A stretch of 5,945 nt of DNA from NCBI GenBank assembly GCA_016190405.1, contig JACPQO010000115.1:1-5945 (forward strand). Reading direction: 5' to 3'. The stretch comes from Chloroflexota bacterium. Its GTDB lineage: Bacteria > Chloroflexota > Dehalococcoidia > SM23-28-2 > RBG-16-64-32. A model generated the notes under the pieces. It saw nothing but the letters and a program-made list of their open reading frames with translations. It did no database searches and had not been told where the DNA came from. Shown here piece by piece: positions 1 to 4,731 of this stretch (position 1 is its first letter; each line of letters opens with the position of its first letter). Made by a program: the position numbers and the translations under genes.

Positions 1-343
1 CTACCTGGTGGAGACCTACGGCCAGGCCAACTTCGCCCAGCTCTTCGCTGAGATCAAGGCGGGGAACACCACCGACGACGCCCTGAACGCGGTCTACGGC
101 TTCGATCAGGATGGGCTCGAGAACGAGTGGCGGGCCAGCCACGGGCTGCCCCCCCGCGAGACGCCGCCGCCCCGCGAAGAAGTGCTGCCCACGGCGCCCG
201 CCTCTGGCGCTCCTGGCCCGGCCTCGCAACAGGGCGACGGCGGCACCTCCATCGGGGTAGTCGTGGCCCTCGTCCTGGGCACGCTGGCCCTGGCGGCTGT
301 CGTGGCCCTGGCCGGGCTGACCCTGGCCCGCCGCTTTCGCTGA
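1..343 (+). CDS. Peptidase MA-like protein, C-terminal part with membrane anchor (5' truncated)
   Basis: The reading frame is open from base 2 and ends at TGA 341-343, so only about 113 C-terminal residues are visible. The first 50 residues (YLVETYGQANFAQLF..., ...DALNAVYGFDQDGLENEWR) resemble the end of the peptidase MA-like gluzincin domain, where an aromatic and acidic segment follows the HExxH helix. The HExxH itself would lie upstream of the window. A Pro/Ala/Gly-rich linker of about 35 residues follows. Then comes one hydrophobic segment of about 24 residues (IGVVVALVLGTLALAAVVAL...) and a short basic tail ARRFR. This suggests an extracytoplasmic domain anchored by a C-terminal membrane helix with the tail inside. 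Family assignment is from remembered sequence style, so catalytic competence cannot be judged here. It converges on the toxin-antitoxin pair downstream. Confidence 0.7.
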   Translation, partial: YLVETYGQANFAQLFAEIKAGNTTDDALNAVYGFDQDGLENEWRASHGLPPRETPPPREEVLPTAPASGAPGPASQQGDGGTSIGVVVALVLGTLALAAVVALAGLTLARRFR

Positions 344-374
344 CCCAGCATCTCGCCCTCCCGCGCGGCCCCTT

Positions 375-409
375 TCCGCTCATGGTGAGGTTCTCGTACC
401 ATGAGCGGA
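375..409. repeat. REP-like inverted repeat / hairpin
   Basis: Arms of 12 bases, TCCGCTCATGGT (375-386) and ACCATGAGCGGA (398-409), are perfect reverse complements around an 11-base loop. The hairpin starts 31 bases after the stop of the peptidase-like gene. It resembles the 'CTCACCATGAGCGG' palindromic repeats seen dispersed in many bacterial genomes. No run of T follows on either strand, so it is not a typical intrinsic terminator. It could still stop or stabilise transcripts from both converging genes. Confidence 0.75.
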
Positions 410-424
410 GCCACGGCGCCGCCC

Positions 425-506
425 CTTCGCGAAGGGATCTGGGGAGGGGCAGGCGTTCCTGCGTCCGGCCGTCTCCCGCCTGCGCTAGGGGATGATCAGC
501 CCGCTG
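425..506. repeat. Interspersed repeat, copy A
   Basis: The left block 425-472 matches 1376-1422. It starts with the palindrome CTTCGCGAAG, followed by GGATCTGGGGAGGGGCAG, with one indel and a few substitutions. The right block 480-506 (CTGCGCTA...GATGATCAGCCCG) matches 1282-1308 and 1447-1473 with two or three mismatches. On the minus strand the right block reads as codons for SGLIIP followed by TAG. That reading frame is the same as the true C-terminus of the oxidoreductase gene at 1452. The block lies just downstream of, and is not part of, the vapC frame. Confidence 0.7.
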
Positions 507-510
507 TTGG

Positions 511-975
511 TCAGCCCAGTTTCAGGCCGGGGAAGTATGTGCTGTAATATCCCCCGTCCCTCGTCAGCAGCTGGTCGGCTTGCACGGCGGCATGTGCTCC
601 GATGACGAAGTCAGCGACCACATGCTGCCGAGGCTGGACGCTCGCTCCGCAGTCTTTGCAGCGGACATCCTGTGTGGATCCGCACTGGGGGCAGGCGAGC
701 GCAGGCCGCCGGCGGATGTACTCGCTCCAGGCCCTGCCCGCCCGGTACAGCGCCCCGGCCCTCGACGGCTCCAGCCGAAGGCCGGTGTCGGCAAGGAAGC
801 CATCGAGATCCTCCTGCTCGGCGAAGTGGGCCGCGAGCTCGGCGTACACGGGGTCGCTGATGACGACGGCGCCCCCGCGCACCGCCTCGGCCAGCGCCCG
901 CTCGGACTCGTCGCCGTGGGGCGCGTCGGGGATGAGGACGTCGAGCAGGATGTTCGTGTCGACGGCGGTGATCAT
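511..975 (-). CDS. vapC: PIN-domain ribonuclease toxin (VapC family) with zinc-ribbon-like insert
   Basis: This is a 154-residue PIN-domain protein, predicted to be an Mg-dependent endoribonuclease toxin. The N-terminus MITAVDTNILLDVL carries the first conserved acidic residue (D6). Other PIN acidic positions are E46 (VYAELAAHF), D122 (VADFVIGAHA) and D140 (LLTRDGGYY), so the catalytic set looks intact. It has an unusual insert before the D122 helix with two Cys pairs, C95-x2-C98 and C106-x2-C109 (CPQCG... CKDCG), which looks like a small zinc ribbon. At about 150 residues it is slightly long for VapC, and the insert accounts for the difference. The ATG overlaps the antitoxin stop by four bases (ATGA, 972-975), which fixes the start and implies translational coupling. 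The target RNA cannot be told from the sequence. Confidence 0.9.
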   Translation of the reverse strand: MITAVDTNILLDVLIPDAPHGDESERALAEAVRGGAVVISDPVYAELAAHFAEQEDLDGFLADTGLRLEPSRAGALYRAGRAWSEYIRRRPALACPQCGSTQDVRCKDCGASVQPRQHVVADFVIGAHAAVQADQLLTRDGGYYSTYFPGLKLG

Positions 976-1199
976 TCGCCGCGCATCTGGTCGACGAGCT
1001 CGTCGGGGTCGCGGCCGGTCAGGCCCTTGAGGTAGCCGCGGTACTTCTTGAAGGGAGAGGCGGTGACCCGCTTCTGGACGCGGAAGCCGGAGCGGTCCTC
1101 GACGAACTCGATCTCGTCGCCGGGCCGGAGACCGAGGCGCTGCCGCACGTCCTTGGGGATCGTGACCTGGCCCTTAGTGGTGACCTTCGTCTTTGGCAT
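972..1199 (-). CDS. vapB: AbrB/SpoVT-type antitoxin of the VapC pair
   Basis: This is a 75-residue protein with an N-terminal swapped-hairpin AbrB domain (residues about 3-48). The recognisable core is KVTTKGQVTIPKDVRQRLGL followed by RPGDEIEFVED. The C-terminal 25 residues (FKKYRGYLKGLTGRDPDELV...) are the likely toxin-wrapping tail. It lies directly upstream of, and overlaps by four bases, the PIN toxin, which is the usual antitoxin-first order. AbrB-type antitoxins bind their own promoter, and a dyad-containing AT-rich segment lies just upstream at 1219-1253. The ATG at 1199 is preceded by a purine stretch (AAGGGAAGA on the mRNA strand), a modest Shine-Dalgarno match. Family assignment is firm; the name vapB is by partnership. 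Confidence 0.92.
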   Translation of the reverse strand: MPKTKVTTKGQVTIPKDVRQRLGLRPGDEIEFVEDRSGFRVQKRVTASPFKKYRGYLKGLTGRDPDELVDQMRGE

Positions 1200-1218
1200 G
1201 CCGTGTCTTCCCTTGTGT

Positions 1219-1253
1219 GTAAGGAGTCATATTCCTACCTTATTGTAAGGAAT
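1219..1253. promoter_or_regulatory. Candidate autoregulatory operator (repeats at the antitoxin promoter)
   Basis: GTAAGGAGT (1219-1227) and GTAAGGAAT (1245-1253) are direct repeats 26 bases apart. Between them ATTCCTAC (1231-1238) is a near inverted copy. The cluster covers the proposed -10 and start point, where binding by the AbrB-type antitoxin or toxin-antitoxin complex would repress transcription. This is inferred from position and symmetry only. Confidence 0.45.
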
Positions 1254-1270
1254 AGGCTTTCGGGACGCAA
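1242..1270 (-). promoter_or_regulatory. Candidate sigma-70-type promoter of the toxin-antitoxin operon
   Basis: On the minus strand there is a TTGCGT hexamer (1270-1265), exactly 17 bases, then TACAAT (1247-1242, five of six matches to TATAAT). The -10 ends 42 bases before the antitoxin ATG. The predicted leader is therefore about 35 bases. The -35 is a poor match beyond TTG. The segment is clearly more AT-rich than its surroundings. Confidence 0.55.
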
Positions 1271-1451
1271 GATCGCGGCGGCTGCGCTACGGGATGATGA
1301 GCCCGCTGCCGCGCTGCTGGCCCGGCGTGTTGTCGCCCTGAGCGGTGACCACGCCCGCAGCGGGCGAGAATGGAACTTCGCGAAGGATCTGGGGAGGGGC
1401 AGACGATCGTGCGTCGGGCCGTGACCCCCGCGGACGCCATAGACGGCTGCG
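1271..1451. other. Gene-free region between operon end and toxin-antitoxin promoter
   Basis: This region holds repeat copy B and most of copy C. It also holds a short GC hairpin with 6-bp arms CGCCCG (1352-1357) and CGGGCG (1361-1366), which could contribute to ending the long minus-strand operon. There is no T-tract. I see no RNA gene or convincing small ORF. Confidence 0.6.
1279..1323. repeat. Interspersed repeat, copy B (duplicate of the oxidoreductase gene 3' end)
   Basis: These 45 bases match 1444-1488 with one mismatch. On the minus strand they encode GQQRGSGLIIP followed by TAG, identical in protein sequence to the last residues of the oxidoreductase gene at 1452. No start codon or gene belongs to this copy. 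Its TAG (1287-1289) is in frame with the gene's own TAG, 165 bases further on. It looks like a duplicated gene end or a mobile repeat unit. Confidence 0.8.
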
Positions 1452-1488
1452 CTAAGGGATGATGAGCCCGCTGCCGCGCTGCTGGCCC
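1376..1488. repeat. Interspersed repeat, copy C (overlaps the oxidoreductase 3' end)
   Basis: The left block 1376-1422 matches copy A at 425-472 (palindrome CTTCGCGAAG, then GGATCTGGGGAGGGGCAG). The right block 1444-1488 matches copy B with one mismatch and copy A more weakly. The right block supplies the last 11 codons and TAG stop of the oxidoreductase gene. The repeat therefore contributes coding sequence here. Confidence 0.75.
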
Positions 1489-2225
1489 CGCTGAGGGGGC
1501 TCCTCCTCGGGGGCCGCCGGGGAGGTGGGCCCGCCGGCGTCCGGCGGCTCCTCCACCGACGACTGGACCGCCTTCATCACCTGTTCCACCAGGACGCGCT
1601 CCTGCACCATGCCCGGTATGGCCACCCTATCGTCGATGACGGTGAGGGGAACGGCCCGCACGCCGTACCGCTGCGCCAGTTCCGGGAACTCGTTCACCTC
1701 TATGACCTCGGCGCTGACCTTGGGGTTCACCAGCGCCATCTGATAGGCGGCACGCGCCATCTGCGGGCAATACGGTCAGGTGGGGGTCACGAAAACCCGG
1801 ACCGTCACCTTCTCCTTGAGTTTGACCAAGGCCTTGACCGACTCTTTCGAGAGCAGGGTCTCCCCGCGCGAGATATCCGTCAGCGACTCGATGAAGCTGG
1901 GGAACTCGCTGCCGCCCGGCAGGCCGTAGAACTTGAAAGCCGCCCCGTCGCGCCCGCGGAGCACGGTGGCCGGTATGCGCTCGATGCCGAACTTCCGGCG
2001 CTCTTCGCCGGCCTCCTCCCAGATGTGGACGCGCAGGCTGATCAGGTCGCTGAGCGAGGCCAGCTCTTGCAGCATCTCGCGGGCCGGCTTGCAGTACGCG
2101 CACGGCTTGCGGCCGGGGATCACCAGCTCCAGCTCTCGTTCCGTGAAGAAGTCGATCTTCACGGGCCCTGTGAGCTCCTGGGCGAACTTCTGCCGGACGA
2201 GCTCCTGGTCCTTGAGGGGGATCAC
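1452..2225 (-). CDS. Selenocysteine-containing protein disulfide oxidoreductase (two thioredoxin folds, UPYC motif)
   Basis: This is one 257-residue gene with an in-frame UGA at codon 150 (1778-1776), read as Sec. Domain 1 has C42-A-Y-C45 and a cis-Pro at P85 (ERIPATV). Domain 2 has Sec150-P-Y-C153 in the context VFVTPT-U-PYCPQMA and a cis-Pro at P193 (RAVPLTV). The linker (YGLPGGSEFPSFIESL, DISRGET) matches the archaeal/bacterial PDO family, exemplified by Pyrococcus furiosus PDO, in which domain 2 reads TPTCPYCP. The UGA thus replaces a catalytic Cys codon and coding continues for 107 residues. The start is GTG 2225, overlapping the upstream stop as GTGA, with AGGAG five bases before it. 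The role is thiol-disulfide exchange, probably cytoplasmic since no signal peptide is seen. A Pro/Glu/Gly-rich tail (about 225-250) ends in GSGLIIP from a repeat. Alternatives are a nonsense mutation or a base error. Confidence 0.87.
1742..1761 (-). promoter_or_regulatory. Candidate bacterial SECIS element
   Basis: In the mRNA, nucleotides 15-34 after the UGA fold as GAU-GGCG, loop CGUGC, CGCC-U-AUC. This gives seven base pairs with one bulged U on the 3' side. The loop is five bases with G as its second base followed by U, 23-24 nucleotides after the UGA. Bacterial SECIS elements of the fdhF type lie immediately after the UGA, carry a GU in the apical loop and have a bulged U, though in fdhF the bulge is on the 5' arm. 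The hairpin lies wholly inside coding sequence, as expected in bacteria. Confidence 0.65.
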
Positions 2226-2815
2226 GGCGGCTCCTGGCGGTTCCGGGTCTGGCTCCACACGAGGAGCATCCGCTGCAGGGCCGTAGCCCAGGACAGCACG
2301 GCGAGGATCCACAGCATGGGGGTGACCTGGTCTATTATAAGGCCCACCCCCAGCAGCAGCACCCGCTCGGCGCGCGTAAACAGCCCTTCCCGCAGCTTGA
2401 GGCCGATGATCTCGGCGCGGGCGCGGACGTAGCTGACCAGCACGGAGCCCACGACGGCGGCGAAGGCCAGCAGCTCTTCCGTGCGGCCGCCCCGGTCGCT
2501 GAAGTAGTACAGGATGCCGAACAGGACGGCGGCCTCGGAGATGCGGTCCACGACGGCGTCGAAGACGGAACCGAAGTCGGTGGCCTGGCCGGTGGCGCGG
2601 GCCAGGGCGCCGTCCAGCATATCCAGCGAACTGGCGGCCAGGACCACCAAGCCGGCGGCCAGGAAGTCGCCGCGCGCGGCCAGGACGGCGGCCCCGACGT
2701 TCCCCAGCCCTCCCAGGATCGTCAGGTGGTTGGGCCTGACGCCCAGCCTGGCCAGGGGGTTAACGATGGGGTCAGTGAGGCGCCGTGGTATGGACCTGGG
2801 CAGCAGCGAGAACAT
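2222..2815 (-). CDS. pgsA: CDP-alcohol phosphatidyltransferase, likely phosphatidylinositol-phosphate synthase
   Basis: This is a 197-residue integral membrane enzyme. The CDP-alcohol phosphotransferase signature is complete: D65-x2-D68-G69-x2-A72-R73-x8-G82-x3-D86-x3-D90, which binds the metal ions and the CDP-lipid. Several hydrophobic helices surround it. Downstream, SYVRARAE (128-135) and TRAER (147-151) resemble segments of actinobacterial phosphatidylinositol-phosphate synthases that hold the inositol phosphate. With inositol-1-phosphate synthase and a PimA-like transferase in the same operon, the likely acceptor is inositol 1-phosphate, giving phosphatidylinositol phosphate. Phosphatidylglycerol-phosphate synthase is the main alternative. 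The ATG abuts the TAG of the upstream gene without a gap, and its stop overlaps the next gene by four bases. The Shine-Dalgarno is weak, so re-initiation by terminating ribosomes is likely. Confidence 0.88.
   Translation of the reverse strand: MFSLLPRSIPRRLTDPIVNPLARLGVRPNHLTILGGLGNVGAAVLAARGDFLAAGLVVLAASSLDMLDGALARATGQATDFGSVFDAVVDRISEAAVLFGILYYFSDRGGRTEELLAFAAVVGSVLVSYVRARAEIIGLKLREGLFTRAERVLLLGVGLIIDQVTPMLWILAVLSWATALQRMLLVWSQTRNRQEPP
2231..2235 (-). promoter_or_regulatory. Ribosome binding site deciding the GTG start of the oxidoreductase
   Basis: AGGAG on the mRNA strand (2235-2231) is followed by a five-base spacer CCGCC and then GTG (2225-2223). The GTG overlaps the stop of the upstream phosphatidyltransferase. 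This supports the GTG over the upstream ATG at 2312, which would add 29 low-complexity residues inside the neighbouring gene. Confidence 0.75.
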
Positions 2816-3961
2816 CTAGCGGTCCGGGCTCTTCGGGGCAACACCGCGGCCATTCATCACGCGCTGGTAGTAGTCCAGGATCTCGCCGGAGACGCGGTCC
2901 CAGCTATAGCGCAGGGCCGTGGCGCTTCCCCGCTTGCCCATCTCGCCGCCCAGCTCCTCGTCGCAGAGCAGCCGCTTGAGGGCGGCGCTGAGCCCTTCGC
3001 TGTCGCGCGGGGGCACCAGCAGCCCCTCCTGGCCGTCGGTCAGGACATCGGCGAACCCCTCGATGTCGGAGCCCACGATGGGGATACCCGCCGCCATCGC
3101 CTCCAGAAGCACGATGCCCTGGCTCTCGGCGCCGGTGTTCGGGGCGCAGTAGACGTGGGCGGTCTTGAAATAGCGCGGCTTCTCCTCGTCGGGCACGTAA
3201 CCGGCGAAGACCACGTCGCGGAGGCCTTTGCGCTCGACATAACGCTCGCAGGCGGGCCGCAGCCCTCCGTCGCCGCCGACCACGATGAGTCGGGTGTCCG
3301 GCATCTCCTCCTTCAATTGGGCGTAGGCCTCCAGCAGGAACGGCAGCCCCTTTCGCTTCTCCAGCCGGCCCAGGAAAAGAATGTTGCGCTTGCCGTCGGC
3401 ATACTCCGGTAAGGGAGAGGCCTGCGCGAAGAACGAGCAGTCGACCCCGTTGGGGATGATGCGGTAGCGGTCGGGAAAGTAGCGGCCGATCATGCGCAGG
3501 GCCGGCCGGGAGACGGCGATACGGCCGTGGAGGTGGGACCACCAGGGCTTGATGATGAAGCGCGAGTAGGCGTAGAGACGGCTGCCGCCCTCGCGGGTGG
3601 CGTGAAAGGTGGCCACGTTGATGGCGCGCGAGTAGCGGACGAACTGGAAGGGGAGCAGGGGCATGAACGGCTCATGGATGTGGACAATGTCGAAACCCTC
3701 GCTGGCCAGGACGCGCTTGACCCGGGGACCTAAATCGTATGAGAGCGAGACGTTGGCTACGGAGCCGCTGGCCGGCAGGCCGATGACGCTCTCCCCGATG
3801 ACCGTCAGGTACTCGCAATCGTGGCCCCCCGGGCGCGACGAAGGGGCGATGATCCGCACCGAGTGGCCGGCGCGAATGAGCTGAGCAGCCAGGGGCCGCA
3901 CGTGGCTGTTGACGCCCCCGGGGACGGCCCAGTCGTAGGGGGAGACCAGAGCGATCTTCAT
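2816..3961 (-). CDS. pimA: PimA-like GT4 glycosyltransferase (phosphatidylinositol mannosyltransferase)
   Basis: This is a 381-residue GT-B fold glycosyltransferase of family GT4. It probably transfers mannose from GDP-mannose to phosphatidylinositol at the inner face of the membrane. The N-terminal domain has PYDWAVPGGVNSHV (8-21, glycine loop at 14-16), HIHEP (94-98) and TFH (H120). The C-terminal donor domain has NGVD (171-174), FLGRLEKRKGL (196-206, with R199 and K204), VVGGDG (227-232) and the E-x7-E motif E279-SQGIVLL-E287. These match the residues used for nucleotide and phosphate binding in mycobacterial PimA. The ATG at 3961 overlaps the PHP gene's stop (ATGA) and gives the canonical MKIALVSPY start. 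An upstream ATG at 4009 would add 16 residues inside the neighbour. The sugar and acceptor are inferred from context. Confidence 0.87.
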   Translation of the reverse strand: MKIALVSPYDWAVPGGVNSHVRPLAAQLIRAGHSVRIIAPSSRPGGHDCEYLTVIGESVIGLPASGSVANVSLSYDLGPRVKRVLASEGFDIVHIHEPFMPLLPFQFVRYSRAINVATFHATREGGSRLYAYSRFIIKPWWSHLHGRIAVSRPALRMIGRYFPDRYRIIPNGVDCSFFAQASPLPEYADGKRNILFLGRLEKRKGLPFLLEAYAQLKEEMPDTRLIVVGGDGGLRPACERYVERKGLRDVVFAGYVPDEEKPRYFKTAHVYCAPNTGAESQGIVLLEAMAAGIPIVGSDIEGFADVLTDGQEGLLVPPRDSEGLSAALKRLLCDEELGGEMGKRGSATALRYSWDRVSGEILDYYQRVMNGRGVAPKSPDR

Positions 3962-4731
3962 TGCCGGTGAAAGATGCGCTTTACGAAGCTGGCCGCCGTG
4001 GGGCCCCATCCCATCCGGCGCGGGGTGATGGTGAGCCCGCGCCAGGTCTGGCGGAGCACCTGGCCCGGCCCGATCTGGAGCAGCGTGGGGTGGCGACCGT
4101 TCACGCCGGCGGTGGTCCGCTCCAGGATGGCCCGCCGCAGTTCCTCTGCTGTCTGGCCGGGGAACTCGGTGTAAGCGCTACCAACGGCCCTCAGGAAGTG
4201 GGCGTCGCTGCCCCCCACCTCGGCCAGGTGAAAGCAGCGCCGGTTTAGCTCCAGGGCTTTCCGCACGCCCATACGGCCCCCCGGCGACTGGTTGGCCGCC
4301 TCTATGCCGTCGAGATAGACGCCATCGCGGGGTGTGTCGACGATCCGCTGAATTAATCGCTGGCCCAGGCTGCGGGTGAGCCAGTTCATGGGGTGCGGGA
4401 CGATGCACAGCCCGCCCTGGCGGTGAACGGCCTCCAGCGCCTCCGCCAGCGGCCGCAGGCCGGGCACGGGTTCTTCCACGAACAGGGCCAGCAGGTGGCC
4501 CTCGATGGTCGTCACCTCGATCCCCGGCACCACCTGGAAGCGGTAACGGCCCCTGGCCCAGGCCTCGCGCGCCGCCCAGCCGCCTCGGATGTCGTCGTGG
4601 TCCGTTACGGCGATGACGTCCAGGTCGGTGCTGGACTCCACGTAGTCCAGCAGCTCTGGCACTCCAGCCATGCCGTCGCCCAGGGCCGTGTGGACGTGCA
4701 GGTCGGCCTTGCCGCGGGTCCCCTCGGTCAC
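3958..4731 (-). CDS. PHP-domain metal-dependent phosphoesterase
   Basis: This is a 257-residue protein of the polymerase-and-histidinol-phosphatase superfamily. The metal-binding motifs are all present: DLHVHT (H12, H14), TDHDD (D44, H45), GIE (E72), GH (H79), PHP (H113) and GSDAH (D176, H178). A trinuclear metal site is therefore likely intact. Family members cleave phosphomonoesters or nucleotides. The substrate here is unknown. In this operon a phosphatase acting on an inositol-phosphate or phosphatidylinositol-phosphate intermediate is attractive, because the PIP-synthase route needs a dephosphorylation step before mannosylation, but that is inference. The GTG start at 4731 overlaps the acyltransferase stop (GTGA) and has GGAGG five bases upstream. 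No signal peptide or membrane helix is seen, so it should be cytoplasmic. Confidence 0.9.
   Translation of the reverse strand: MTEGTRGKADLHVHTALGDGMAGVPELLDYVESSTDLDVIAVTDHDDIRGGWAAREAWARGRYRFQVVPGIEVTTIEGHLLALFVEEPVPGLRPLAEALEAVHRQGGLCIVPHPMNWLTRSLGQRLIQRIVDTPRDGVYLDGIEAANQSPGGRMGVRKALELNRRCFHLAEVGGSDAHFLRAVGSAYTEFPGQTAEELRRAILERTTAGVNGRHPTLLQIGPGQVLRQTWRGLTITPRRMGWGPTAASFVKRIFHRQ

Larger units (their letters stand above)
344..510. other. Convergent intergenic region with repeats, no gene
   Basis: This gap lies between the plus-strand peptidase-like gene and the minus-strand toxin gene. It contains a 12-bp-arm inverted repeat and one copy of a GC-rich interspersed repeat, both listed separately. 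I see no convincing ORF, tRNA or T-tract intrinsic terminator. Confidence 0.7.

Noticed and set aside
127..495. Plus-strand open frame across the first gene and intergenic gap
   Set aside because: It is out of frame with the peptidase-like gene and rich in Arg/Pro/Gly. It ends inside a repeat and has no domain features.
1352..1366. GC hairpin as an intrinsic terminator of the long operon
   Set aside because: It has only six-base arms and a three-base loop, with no following T-tract, so it is noted only as a possible contributor.
344..1488. CRISPR array or insertion sequence suggested by the repeats
   Set aside because: Only two or three copies exist with irregular spacing, no uniform spacers, no transposase and no terminal inverted repeats.
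1452..1760. A separate 102-residue thioredoxin-like gene starting at ATG 1760
   Set aside because: It starts after the catalytic PYC of domain 2 and lacks the first strand of the fold. There is no good ribosome site, and the frame joins the upstream half through one UGA exactly at a catalytic Cys.
1776..1778. UGA as a simple pseudogene mutation
   Set aside because: The rest of both domains is intact, the codon replaces a Cys that Sec is known to replace, and a SECIS-like hairpin follows. It remains the main alternative without read and selB/selC checks.
1776..2312. Oxidoreductase start at ATG 2312 and stop at the UGA
   Set aside because: The upstream start adds 29 residues overlapping the neighbouring gene, while GTG 2225 has AGGAG and the operon's usual GTGA overlap. 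Ending at the UGA would leave half of domain 2 missing.
2726..3412. 228-residue plus-strand open frame
   Set aside because: It is a shadow of the PimA-like gene on the opposite strand, with biased Ala/Gly/His composition and no recognisable domain.
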